64,000 bases of DNA from Lentinus brumalis (Eukaryota > Basidiomycota > Agaricomycetes > Polyporales > Polyporaceae). The stretch spans positions 1,736,001 to 1,800,000 of the forward strand of contig MARA01000004.1 in the NCBI GenBank assembly GCA_001792895.1. Reading direction: 5' to 3'. This document shows, one piece after another, positions 1 through 10,500 of the stretch. Both the position numbers and the translations under genes were made by a program. Under the pieces are notes generated by a model. That model did not search any database and was not told the DNA's origin. It worked only from the letters and a program-made list of their open reading frames with translations. Within the stretch, counting starts at the first letter, position 1; every line of letters begins with the position of its first letter.

Positions 1-1522
1 CTGATAACCTTCATCAACCGCGGAAGCTTCACTCCGACGCGGCGAGAATATGCCGACTACCTGTCTTGGGCCGCGGAGGCCGTCCAAAAACGCGGCATCC
101 AGGTGCGGTACGGAGAGGAGGTCGTTGGCGTCACCCGTCTCGAGGATGGTACAATCGAGGTCCGCAGCCGTGATACCGCGACCGGAGAGGAGTCTCGCAG
201 GGTCACAAGTACGTCTCCATCGATCGTGGTTTAAGAGGCTTTTTGTCTGAGCGTCCTTGCTTAGAAAACCTAATCATCTCCCCGGGCGGTTCGCCTAAGC
301 TTCCGCCGGCTCTATCAGTTCACTGGCCCCACCCTCGTATCTTCCACAGCTCCTCCTACATCTCTTCTGCCGACGCCTTCTTCGCTTCGATATCGCAAAC
401 CTCGGAGCCGCTACGGATCGCTGTCGTCGGTGCCGGGCAGTCGGCTACCGAGGTTCTGCTCGACTTGCAGAGTCGGTTGAATGCCCTCCCCTTGCCATCG
501 GGCAAGAAGCATGTGTTGGACATGATCTTCCGGAAGGGATCGCTGAAGCCTAGTGACGATTCCCCCTTCTCTAATGAGATATTCGATCCAGCAAGTGAGT
601 CGGCACATGTTCCATCTTACCTCAAGTCGGGCGCTAACCCGTGTACATAGCCACCGACTTCATGTTCCGGCTGCCGACGCAACGTGATCGTCAACATGTC
701 CTTCGAGAGTACAACCCCACAAATTACAGCGTCGTCAACATCAACACCATCGAAAATGTATGTTTCTCTTTCAGCTCCAATTACCTTCTTTGCTCACCAC
801 GAGTACGTCGATTGCAGTTGTACGAAGTTATGTACCATCAAAAGCTGCTGGACGGCATCAAGGCCAGAACGGGTCGCGAGGACGAATCCAACCGCACACG
901 CATCACTCTCCTTCCGAACACATCCATCTACGCTGCAGACATCGTCTCTCCCAGCTCCGAGGCGTCCTCAACGAGCGAATCCGTCCGCCTCACGCTCCAC
1001 AATGTCCTTACCCGCGCCGTCTCGCTGAAGACCTACGACGCAGTGTTCTGCGGTACCGGCTACGACCGAGATTCGTGGACCCGGCTCCTCGCGTCGTCCA
1101 ACCTCGCGGAGCACTTCGGCATCAAGTCGTCCTCCATAGAGCTGGTCGCAGAATCGGAGGGCCCTACGACTACGCACCTCTTCGCGGACCTCGACGACAT
1201 CGAGTCGCGCATCTCCTCATCCTCCACGGACGGCTTCTCCACCCCGCCGACGCCAGATACCCCCCACTCGCATCACTCACCGCTTTCAAGAGGGTCGCAC
1301 CCCTCGAAGGTTCGCATCTCGCGGACATATCGCCTGCTTTCGGAGAGGGAGAGCAAGGGCGAGGCCGCGGGCCCGCATGAAGCCCGTGTCTATCTGCAGG
1401 GTTGCACGCAGTCGACGCACGGTCTGAGCGAGTCTCTGCTCAGCATCTTGGGCGTGCGTGCTGGTCTTGTCGTGGACGAGCTATGCAATACTTCAGGTGC
1501 CGGGAATCAGTCGAATCTCTAA
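1..1522 (+). CDS. sidA: L-ornithine N5-monooxygenase (siderophore biosynthesis), 5' truncated by window edge
   Basis: FAD/NADPH-dependent hydroxylase that turns ornithine into N5-hydroxyornithine, the first step of hydroxamate siderophore synthesis. Visible exons are 1-208, 265-594, 651-757 and 818-1522. The second exon encodes the NADPH-binding Rossmann motif IAVVGAGQSATEVLLDLQ. The third and fourth join as NTIEN-LYEVMYHQKLLDG, characteristic of the family, and the last has the C-terminal YDAVFCGTGYDRD block (family form: D-x-x-x-A/C-T/G-G-Y). The N-terminal FAD-binding motif lies outside the window. The last exon also holds a Ser/Pro-rich stretch (SSSSTDGFSTPPTPDTPHS), probably a surface loop. 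No siderophore synthetase is visible on this side, so cluster membership cannot be judged. Family assignment is firm; substrate follows from the family. Confidence 0.9.
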
Positions 1523-1942
1523 GATCTCTCATTGTACACTGTAGCGTACGAGACTACATAGGCTTGACGGAAGAGATGTGATCATCTTTCCTATTAATAT
1601 TATTTTAGTCGTGACATCTAGCGATCTGCGCGCTTTTGAGTGCATGAGACGACTCGGTTCAGGGATCGGATGCTCGGTGACCGGGGAAAGTTCTTACAAG
1701 TATAGTGATAACTCGCATCGCGCAGTGAACCACATGAAAATACAAGCCATATGTAAGAGAGACAATGCCTCCCGGGACATACTACGATGGTCCAAAGGGC
1801 CGTGTTGGGGCCGTGTGCGGTAGCCTGCAGACGAGTTGCCGGAGACTGAGAGATGCCCACCCAATAGGATTTTGCGTGCACGTGGTGTCCTGTCATGCCG
1901 GGCAGTGGTACTAGTGAGTCTTCGTGTCTTCGCTGGGAGAGC
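1523..1942. other. Intergenic, no supported gene
   Basis: AT-richer 3' flank of the monooxygenase gene. An open frame on the minus strand (1618-1950) has no recognisable composition or splice pattern of its own and overlaps the end of the next minus-strand gene. I see nothing else here. Confidence 0.5.
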
Positions 1943-2840
1943 TCAGACAATCCGATGCGTCCAGAACTGCGTCGCTGGTCGGAGCTGAGTCCCGGGTCTC
2001 AAGCCATTCCCCCCTCCGGTCATTCCTGTGAAGTGCTCTCGGTGAGTCAAGCGAAGACGAAGATGCGGACCTCAGACGGACTTACCCAGGACAAGTCCAC
2101 AGTCATCACACCACCAGAGCGGCTCCCGAGCCCCTCCAAGAATTCTCTCCACAACCTTCACGATGATATGTTTCGCCCCCTTGCTGACGCGGGGCTCACG
2201 GAACTTGCCCGTCGTTCTGTACCACGCGATCACCCAGTCGTAGTCCACGGAAAGGGGCGAACCACAGCGAGCTCGACGCCAGCTCTGATACCGAGGTACC
2301 TGGCCAGAGCTTTCGCAGAGAACATCCCGAACATGACAGGACGCGTCTCTGCGCTCAATTTCTGGTGCTTCTCCGCGAAGCGGACCAGCTCGTCCGCCTT
2401 GAACCCGATACCATAGTGGAGTAGAGGCCGCCCAGCAATGGGAGCGTCGTATGTCTCGGACGTATGTGACGGAGGGTGACACGCATTGGGAAGTTTCGCC
2501 ACAGGAACATGCTTCGCAGCCCACTGCTTATATTCCTACATAGATACGATAGCAATGAGCTGCACAAACGCGTCAAACCGGGATGAACGCTCACCTCGAC
2601 CGCCTCGGGTGTGTTTCCGAAGAGCTTGGTATCACGATCGGCTTTGATGAAGTCCTCAATGACTTCGTCATTGTCGTCGTCGGTGTCTCCGTATTCGGCT
2701 TTGGGGGAGATAGGGGGTGGGTCTCACAATGGCGACTGCTCTGAATCTTCTGAGATAGTCGGGAAAGAGTTGGCTGCAGGACGCGGATCAGACTCGAAGC
2801 TGGAGCCTGAGGATGCGGGCACGGACAACAACGATCCCAT
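1943..2840 (-). CDS. Hypothetical fungal protein, multi-exon; has a diverged partial copy at 29.05-29.30 kb
   Basis: I do not recognise the family. Three exons join cleanly: about 2595-2698 (acidic, GDTDDDNDEVIEDFIKAD), 2086-2535 (starts EYKQWAAKHVPVAKLPNA, then GIGFKADELVRFAEKHQKL and ERILGGAREPLWWCDD), and 1943-2037 (EHFTGMTGGGNGLRPGT, stop). The introns 2038-2085 and 2536-2594 have good GT/AG ends and keep the frame. A possible first exon starts with ATG at 2840 (MGSLLSVPASSGSS), but its junction to the acidic exon is unclear: the obvious GT...AG pair would give only a 29-bp intron and the wrong phase, so the start is uncertain. A second copy of the last two exons exists in the window, which supports this being a real gene family. 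Confidence 0.55.
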
Positions 2841-5131
2841 GGTGGTGGTCAAGAGACGAAATACGAGCCGTTCTCCTGTCTTCAGTCGATCAGCGGTTGT
2901 GGCTCACCAATCATAGGAGGGTTCTTTTGCTTTGGGTCTGAAATCAGAGATGAACCATGCAACACTGCAGCTGTGCCTACATTCTTGCGGTTATGTTAGC
3001 GACTAGGTTTAGCGGCCTGGATCAAGAGACACGTTTGCGCATTGCTTACCGTGGTCAGTACAGCGCTGGATGCGGCATGCATAGGAGAACCGGGATGGTA
3101 GACACGCGATCGAGGGTGGTTGTGTGCGCAAAATCCTTCATACTACCGCTGCGCAGTAGCTACACGTTCTTTAAATGTGAAATCCACTCTTCGTCTCAAG
3201 CCCCGTGGCAAATGGACCCCAAGGATGTGCGGGGCCTCAAACTTCATGGCGAGCCACCAGAAGGTCGAGTTGCTGAAGATAGGGTGGATGTGTCAGTTGT
3301 AAGTAGTCGAGATTCAGACCAGTAGGAGGTCACCAACCGTCATCTCTGGTCGCGGAGGTGATGGCGCGCGGGAGATGAGCTTGAAGCCGGCGGAACTGCC
3401 GCTTGCAGCGTGATGGCGGCCGGGCGGGTGGCAGGGGGTGCGGCGCGTCAGAGCGCGGTGGCTGCCCAGGGCCTTCCCGAGGGGCAACAGCCGCTACATT
3501 TTATCTTCTCCTTCTTCTCCGTGCTGTCTCAGCTTCATCATTGCGATCGAGACGCGCTGGACTATGCCACCATGTCAGCCAGGCTCTCGGACGCGCACAG
3601 CGAGGAACAGACTCGCCACGAGCAGGGACGACGACGAGGGGCCCTTTCGTTCGCCCGGGAGACACTGAAGTCGCGCCACGGGTAACGTTGTGTTCTTGCA
3701 TAGGCCCGTCCTCCTCGGCAGCATGGCAATTCTGGCAGCTAGGCATTGGTCGCACTTCTGAGGATCACTGGCGAGGTGTGGATAGTGACCGGTGAGGCGT
3801 CCTCAATGTGGTGACGATTGGTCCTGCAACTCATAACTTCGCGAGACGCATCCGCTTGTACACATGCAAGTGCCTGTCGTTTGCGCGTTCTTTTCACAGG
3901 AGCGTCGGCCCAATGCTGGATCGTCATGGACTAGCATTGCATGGCTGTATGACTGAATACGCGTCCTCCAAGGCGGTGGCTGACCACACGATGTGGTTGG
4001 GGAGGGCCCTTCGGTGAGTACTCCCGTTCGCCATAAATCTTGCAGCCACGCAAATGCGCCGCCCGTAATTTCATTGTCTCGCTGCCTCTTCCACTTGCAC
4101 AAGATGGCCACACAGCGTAGACCAGGCGCATCCAACCGCTCGTCGACGCCGGAGCACGCCTAGTATCGGCACCACAGCGTGTTTTGCGCTGATCAAAAGC
4201 TGTATGTGCTATCCCAGCGATATTGAACCGCCTCTATTTTTTGGAATGGTCTGGACGATGTGCTCTTACCCAAAGGACACACCGTCTCCCCCTACCCTCG
4301 AGAGTGTGACAGAGTGTGACCTGAGTTACACCCTGTCACACCCAAGGATAGGCACCGATCGGCGGCGATGCGCCACAACGAGTGCGGGGTAACGCGTCCT
4401 CGAAGGCAACTCGAAGGGACCCAACGCCGTTGTTGAAGCCTATGCGGCAGGCTGTTTTCGCGTGGAGGCTTCTCGTAGAAGAGAGGAGGAGGAGTTGTGA
4501 CCAAATTAAGAGGTACTCACCTGTGCTAGAATTGCGCTGAGATGTGCGCGACCTCCTGTGTCTCAGCCGGTCTTGCGGACCAACGAAGGCCGCATATGCA
4601 CCATGACACGCGTCTCGTCTAGGGGGTGCTTGCTTGCGCTCTGAACCCGGAATGAGTTGACCAAATAGTCTGAGGGCCTGCACGTACCACTGGGCTGAGT
4701 ACACTCTCCCGTTCATTCAAGGAGCACCGCCCATTTGCCTTGAAGGTCAGCATCTTGCTGCTCCCTTCGCTTGCTCGATGTCGATGTCAGTGTGTGTCTT
4801 TTCAGGTTGAGGATGTCGAGAGACGCTGCATGGTGGTCGATTGACAAGCAATGCGGCTCGGGGAACAGTGTCGGCGCGCTACGCTGCCCTCTCGGAGAAG
4901 CGCGAGCAGCTTGTCCCTCTAGTTGATGCGGCATTTACTTTTTATGAGATGCCCATTTACCCACGTCTTCGCGCATTTATATGGGAGGATTCCCGTCGTT
5001 CTTCGCTTTTCGCCCTTTCCCCCTTCACCTCCCGCCCCTGCTCCCACCCGCCCGTTCCCCAAGTATATTCCCTCCCGTCGCGCCTACGCGCCGGACACTT
5101 AGTCCGTCTCAGTACTTCTAATTCACAAAGG
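2841..5131. other. Gene-poor region, no confident gene
   Basis: Several open frames of 60-130 codons lie here on both strands (for example 3803-4135 and 4336-4716 minus, 3403-3795 plus). None has recognisable domains, a coherent splice pattern or an obvious continuation. The stretch could hold a decayed gene or long UTRs. About 5000-5125 is CT-rich in the way of fungal core promoters and lies just upstream of the gene starting at 5132. A 38-nt palindrome is listed separately. Confidence 0.4.
4304..4341. repeat. 38-nt near-perfect palindrome built from TGTGAC-type blocks
   Basis: The outer arms GTGTGACAG and CTGTCACAC are exact inverted complements. The inner blocks (GTGTGAC on the left, GTTACAC on the right) are nearly so, giving 15 of 17 pairs around a 4-base centre. 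It lies in non-coding DNA. It could be a dimeric transcription-factor site, a hairpin, or the tip of a small inverted-repeat element; the sequence alone does not decide. Confidence 0.7.
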
Positions 5132-5685
5132 ATGTCGCGCAAGCCGGATCCTCCCTTCCCCTCCTTCACTACCATGTCCCGGGAGATGCAGAGCGACACG
5201 CTTAAGCTTCCTGCTTACCGGGAGAGCTACCTTCTACGCTTCCACCCTTATCCTCAGACGCGTCGACATGACAAGGGGTCCTCGTTGATGGTAGGCGATC
5301 CTGTTCAACAGGTCATGAGCACTACTTAACTGCGGACACAGAGAACGGTTGACTACAGGCATGCAGAGCCTCCCGTCACACAAGAGGCTCCCGAAGCCAG
5401 CAACGTATGTTCGACGTGGAGTTGCTGAATGTGCGGGTAACCACTGACGACACCACTATACAGTCCCTTCGCGATGAAGTCGCCGACTTCGAGCATGTCG
5501 TGTCTGAAGCCGAAGCCAACGCGGGGAGGCAACACATCAAACGGAAACGGAGCCTCACCTCTCTCATCATTGTATGTGACGCGTCTTCCTCCTCAATTAG
5601 TCTCTCAACGACTCGTTGGCAGGATTTTGCGTTCCTTTTGAGGTACAAATGGCGTTCCTCCACGCAGGCCAGTCCCGGTGCTTGA
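5132..5685 (+). CDS. Small hypothetical protein, four exons, 130 aa
   Basis: Exons 5132-5290, 5342-5404, 5464-5571 and 5623-5685 are 159, 63, 108 and 63 bp, all phase 0. Every intron has a consensus donor (GTAGG, GTATG, GTATG) and an AG acceptor. The product begins MSRKPDPPFPSFTTMSREMQ, has an internal helical acidic part (RDEVADFEHVVSEAEANAGR) followed by a basic patch (KRKRS), and ends in a hydrophobic-aromatic stretch (DFAFLLRYKWR). No family recognised. The perfect exon phasing supports a real gene. A second in-frame ATG lies 14 codons in, so the start may vary. The CT-rich promoter-like tract just upstream fits transcription from here. Confidence 0.7.
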
Positions 5686-6562
5686 TTCCCTGTAGTGAGC
5701 TTCTTGAGTTCCTATGTGAACCGTCCGATCGTTCTTGTCGCACATATATCCCGCTCGCACGTACCCAACCAGCGATGCTTACTTCTTGCATAAAGCCGCA
5801 TAATCACGCTTGTATCTATAGCTGTTGTCCTAGATCGTCACCTTGCTTGTAATCTTGTCTTGCTATCGTCGCACATGCTTTGCAAATGGATCATCTTGTA
5901 TATTCAGTGGGCTTCACGCCTGGACCAGGTGTGCACCTACGACTTGCAGGGCCCCGGCCCGCTCTTGACAGCCGTTAACGGGGACATGCGGCGATCTTCG
6001 CGGAGTTGAGTTTGACTTTACAGCCTGAAGGCCGACGGAGTTTGCGGACATTGCTCACACTGCGCAGAGACACTCAGCACACATGACCTCGCAACGTTCG
6101 CTCACGCATTCATTCTGGCGGCGTCTTCGAGCAGTCTTGCTTTTGAACGTTCATCGGAGTTGAAGCCCACATAGATCGATCTTCACGCTGTCTTCCTCGA
6201 GCCTCTTCGAGCTCGCGTTCCGGCAGACGGGCGTACACTCCTCATGAGTCATAGTGTGAATGCAGGCTTGCGGTGAGGCATTGAAGCATCTCTAGCACGA
6301 GCTTGATATGCTTGAAGCAGGCGGTTGGGGTCTTCTAACGAAATTTGAAGCAAAGGTCGGACGACAGCACGCAATATGGGGGAAACGGCGTTGTAGACAC
6401 GACACGTCGACGGACGAGATGATTGTCGGAACCGAGGACTACGGCGCCTGTTGGGAGCCTCATATGTACGCGCTGTTTGTGCGTGTTTGGCCAAAGGGCG
6501 GCTAAGAAATTCTGTGCGCCGGCGACCTCGGGGCTCTCCTGCACACACCGACTGCTGCCGCC
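5686..6562. other. Intergenic, no supported gene
   Basis: About 880 bases between the small gene and RLP24. Open frames on both strands at 6249-6593 have no family features. It probably contains the RLP24 promoter; I see no other structure. Confidence 0.5.
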
Positions 6563-7351
6563 ATGCGTATCGAAAAGTGCTACTTCTGCTCAAAAAGCGT
6601 ATACCCTGGCCATGGTATGTTGTCCACCTTCATTTCGCTGTGCAGAAGTCTCATGCATTCGCCAGGGAGCGCGTTCGTGCGGAACGACGCGAAGGTCTTC
6701 CGGTTCTGCAGCTCAAAGTAAGCATCTCTGTGTCGAGGCTCCTTGCTTCTGCTGACCGTGGACATCTTACAGATGCAACAAGAACTTCAAGTATGTGTGA
6801 TTGATGATAATACCCGAGTCTCGATGTCTAACGGTCTCCCCAGGATGAAGCGTAACCCGAGGAAGGTACGCTGGACGAAGGCGTTCCGGAAGGCTGCTGG
6901 GAAGGAGATGACCATCGTAAGTTCTCCTTTCCCCTCTTTCAAGGTTGCACAGACCACAACTCGGCCATTAGGACTCTACGATCGAGTTCGAGAAGAGGAG
7001 AAACGTCCCCGTCCGCTACGACCGCGAGCTGGTACAGACTACTGTCAAGGCGATGAAGAGGATAGCAGAGATCAAGCAGAGGCGAGAGCACGCATTCTGG
7101 AAGAACAGGTACGTTCCAGACATATTCTATAGCAGTACTCGCCATTCAACCAAACGCACCTCAGGATGCTCGTGGCGAGGGAGAAGCTCAAGGCGCACAG
7201 AAGGCGCAAGCTCGAGAAAACCTCCATCAAGCTCGTCCAACCCCTCACGCCCCAGACCGAGAAGGTCAAGGAGAAGATCAAGGTCTCGGTCAAGGCGCGG
7301 AGTGCTCTTGTCGCCGGCGAGGGCCGGTCTATGGGCATGGACATCGACTGA
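6563..7351 (+). CDS. RLP24: Ribosome biogenesis protein RLP24 (L24e-like pre-60S factor)
   Basis: Shuttling assembly factor that occupies the eL24 site on pre-60S particles; after export the AAA-ATPase Drg1 removes it so that eL24 can bind. Six exons: 6563-6614, 6666-6717, 6773-6790, 6844-6916, 6972-7108, 7165-7351. The start [18 protein letters not shown] and the next block [19 protein letters not shown] give the TRASH/L24e zinc finger with its four cysteines. [20 protein letters not shown], diagnostic of RLP24 rather than eL24, follows. The C-terminus is a long basic helical tail ending GMDID, longer than the human homologue, as is usual in fungi. The third exon is only 18 bp. Convergent with ATG2 (242 bp between stops). 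Confidence 0.95.
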
Positions 7352-7592
7352 GCCACCCCATCCGGCTCCTCGTGCGTTCTCCTTCCTTCCCTCTTCATCA
7401 CGTCGTTATGCTTTGCGGTCAAGCCACGGTCGGTGTATTGCTTTGTAATGTACAGGTACATGGTATGAGATATGTTCCCGGTAATGTGTACTGGTATGAC
7501 AGAAGACTACAGATATGCGGATATGCGGATAGAAGTACAGTGAATGCGTAGACGCATGATATACGCGGAGAGTGAAGAAATCGTCTAGTTGT

Positions 7593-10500
7593 CTACCGTT
7601 GCTTATACTTCGCTTCATTCTCCTGGCGAATATTGGGGTCCAATGTGTTTTGCAAGCCCAACAATGTCTTGCTGACAGCCTCGGTGGCACCAATCATAGG
7701 CTTAAGGACGGCAATGGGAACGGCTCGCACGACGGCACGCATAGCACCCTGTACAGGAAATCAACATCTTTCCCCTGATGATAGCAGAATATGCCATACC
7801 TCGTTGCCTGAACGTTCATAGACTTCCATCGGCACAGCGAGGATAGTCTGAGCCGCAGAATTGAAGTTCCGCCTCAGGCTCCTGTATGCCGACTGCATGC
7901 CCTCCTTGACATTCACCGGCTGCTCCGCGTACTTGCTGATAAGGTCACCAGGGTCTTCGTCCTCGTCACCATGATCGAGGTCAGTGGGGAACTGAACAGC
8001 TTCTGCCATGACTTCGTCGTTGAATTGGCCGCCGAGCACGGTCTCCGCTTGCTCGAGGATGACTTGCGTGCCCGTTGCCAGACGTGCCCCAAGTCTGATA
8101 GCTTCCATGGCCGTAGACTTCATGAACGCGTTCGTCCCCTTCTGGAGACCGCGGTACACACGCCCGTCCTTCTTGTACTGAGCGATGGGGAGCAAAATGA
8201 GGTCCGCAACGCCAGATCCGACGTTAACCACCGATCGAATGGGTGCAACACCAGAGATGACGTCGACCAGTTGAGTTGCCTTCACATCCGGCGTCCACAT
8301 ATCGTTCAACAGGTCAAAGAATCTCGGCCATCCCGTGATCTAAGTGAACGTCAGCCGTGCACGACGTAACTAGAGTATTGCTACAGAGACTTACTCCCTT
8401 CACCGTGATGTGCCTTAGAGTCATCTCTGCACCATCGAAGTGGAAGAAGTTCATGAGCTCGATGGTGCGACCTTCCCTCAAAGCACGGTAGTCCACCCGG
8501 CGTGGCTTGTAATCCAGCTTGATATCGACTGGGAACACCTCAGCTTGCTCTGAGGAAGAAGGTGAGGAGATGACTCGGATGACAAACATGTATACGTACG
8601 GAAGTAGATCTCGTCTGTCGGGTCCGAGCTTGCTGGAGGGGCAGCATCTGGGTCCTTGAAGGCGAAGAATTGCTTCAAGAAGTCAAGCGCATCCTGATCT
8701 ACATGCAGTCGTAGAGGAGTATCTTTGCCTAATGCATCGTAAGTACGCGTTCAAGAACATGAGCCACCACACTCACGCGAAGCCTGGCTTCTTGGGATGG
8801 GTGTCCTGGCACTGGGTGAAGCATACGAAGTTCAACGCGAACCATGTTGGAGTCCGTCTCACGGACGTTGCCCTGGGTGTCAGCACGAAGGCTTGTTAAG
8901 AACTTCGACCACGTCGACGTCTTGATGTGGTCCAGGATTTCCACGTCTTTCACAGTAGCGAAGACGCGTGACACAAGTGCAGCCTGCGGACGATACTGGT
9001 CGACCTCCGCATCTAGGCCCATGAGTTTGATCTCAATGCTAGGTCCCTTCGATCTGTGAAGACGTCTTCGGTGCCGTGAAGTGGCATGTGAGCTACCTCG
9101 GCCAGGTGACGCCAGCGGCTGAGGCTTCAGAGATTGCCACGAGCTTTGGGTATTCGTCTCGAACTCCTCGTTGAGCTCTTCGTCAATGGCAGCTATGAGA
9201 GCACCAGGCTCCAGCTCGTCGATGTTGTGTTCAAGACCGATATAGACTGAATTGAAGAGAAGAGTATTCGTCTCATCGACGCTTGGGTCGGGGGTCTGCC
9301 CACTTGCGACGAGTTGTCGGATCTTCGCGAGACGACGCCGCATCTCCTTCGCCTTCTCCTCGATAATCTTGCGTGTGCGTGTCCAGTCGTAGCCGTCGTA
9401 CAGCAATACGGTAGCAGAAAAACTCCGGACCCGCACCTGAAAGGTCGTGTCACCGAAGCTGTTCGCCCGGCTCAGAAAGCTGCACACGCATATAGGAACA
9501 CAGCTGCGTACCTTGCGGCCTCACCAGGGTCGGGAGGGAGGGTGTCGAAGTAGTTCTCGACGACGTGAATGCCATCAGGACGCAACATGCGAATCGTCTC
9601 GCCACCAAAAGCCGATGTAACACCGACCGGTGTCTCGACGTCGGGGACGACAGATGGGCTGTCGGGATCGGACTCGTCGAACTCGTCATCGCTCAACTCG
9701 CGGAGGCCGGCAGCCGCACCGAAGTGCTCATCGAGATAGTCAGGATTTGTGGGCAGATCATCATCGATCATGTCGGGAGCAGCCCCGACCTCGGGCAGTC
9801 GCCGGAACGCTTGCTCGTCAAGCGACGCTAGTCGAACCCGAAGTCTCAGCATCTTCAGCGCGCAACACAAATGGTGCAGCTTACCAAGTAAGCCCCGGGA
9901 GGAGACTGCTTTCTGGCTAACATTAGCAGGCTCACGTTTCGTCTTGGGTTCAAATGACCTAGATCTGATGTCAGTACTGGCTGAAATAGATGTTAAAGCC
10001 ACGAACTCAGCAGCTGGCGGCTTGAACGCAGACGACAGGTCACCGATGAAAGCGCCTAGAGCGCTCATAGTATCGGCGCACATATGCAGCCGAATGTTGC
10101 CCTGGTCAACGAGAAGCTGGGCAAACGAGTGAATACCGTAAGTAAACTTCTATCCGCGGCTACACTTACCCGACTATCTGGGGGCTGCACGGAGCCGTCT
10201 TGCGTGAATGTGAGCACTAGGTCCGATAGCTCTGTGACGACAGCATAACCCGCACTCTGCAATGCACGGTGTGTCAGATCAGCAGCTAAAGTGCTAACCC
10301 ATCAACTAACCTTCCAAAAGCCAACGCCTGATGCGAAGTTCGCTCTTGCTGAGGTGCCGGTCTCTTCAGCATTGGTTGACAGGTCGTCGATGAGCAGTAG
10401 CGAAAATGCAGGCAAGGAGAGGTTCAGTGACATGGTCGGCGAATTTCCCTCGATGACTGTTGAAAGCTCAAGCTCTCCTATGTACGGGAGGAGAGCGCCC

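Noticed and set aside
3403..3795. Overlapping plus-strand frames of 76-130 codons
   Set aside because: Composition is Arg/Gly/Ala-rich as in chance GC-rich frames, with no domains or splice partners.
7470..7540. ATATGCGGATATGCGGAT repeats between RLP24 and ATG2
   Set aside because: Only two short copies in convergent 3' UTRs; too little to call an element.
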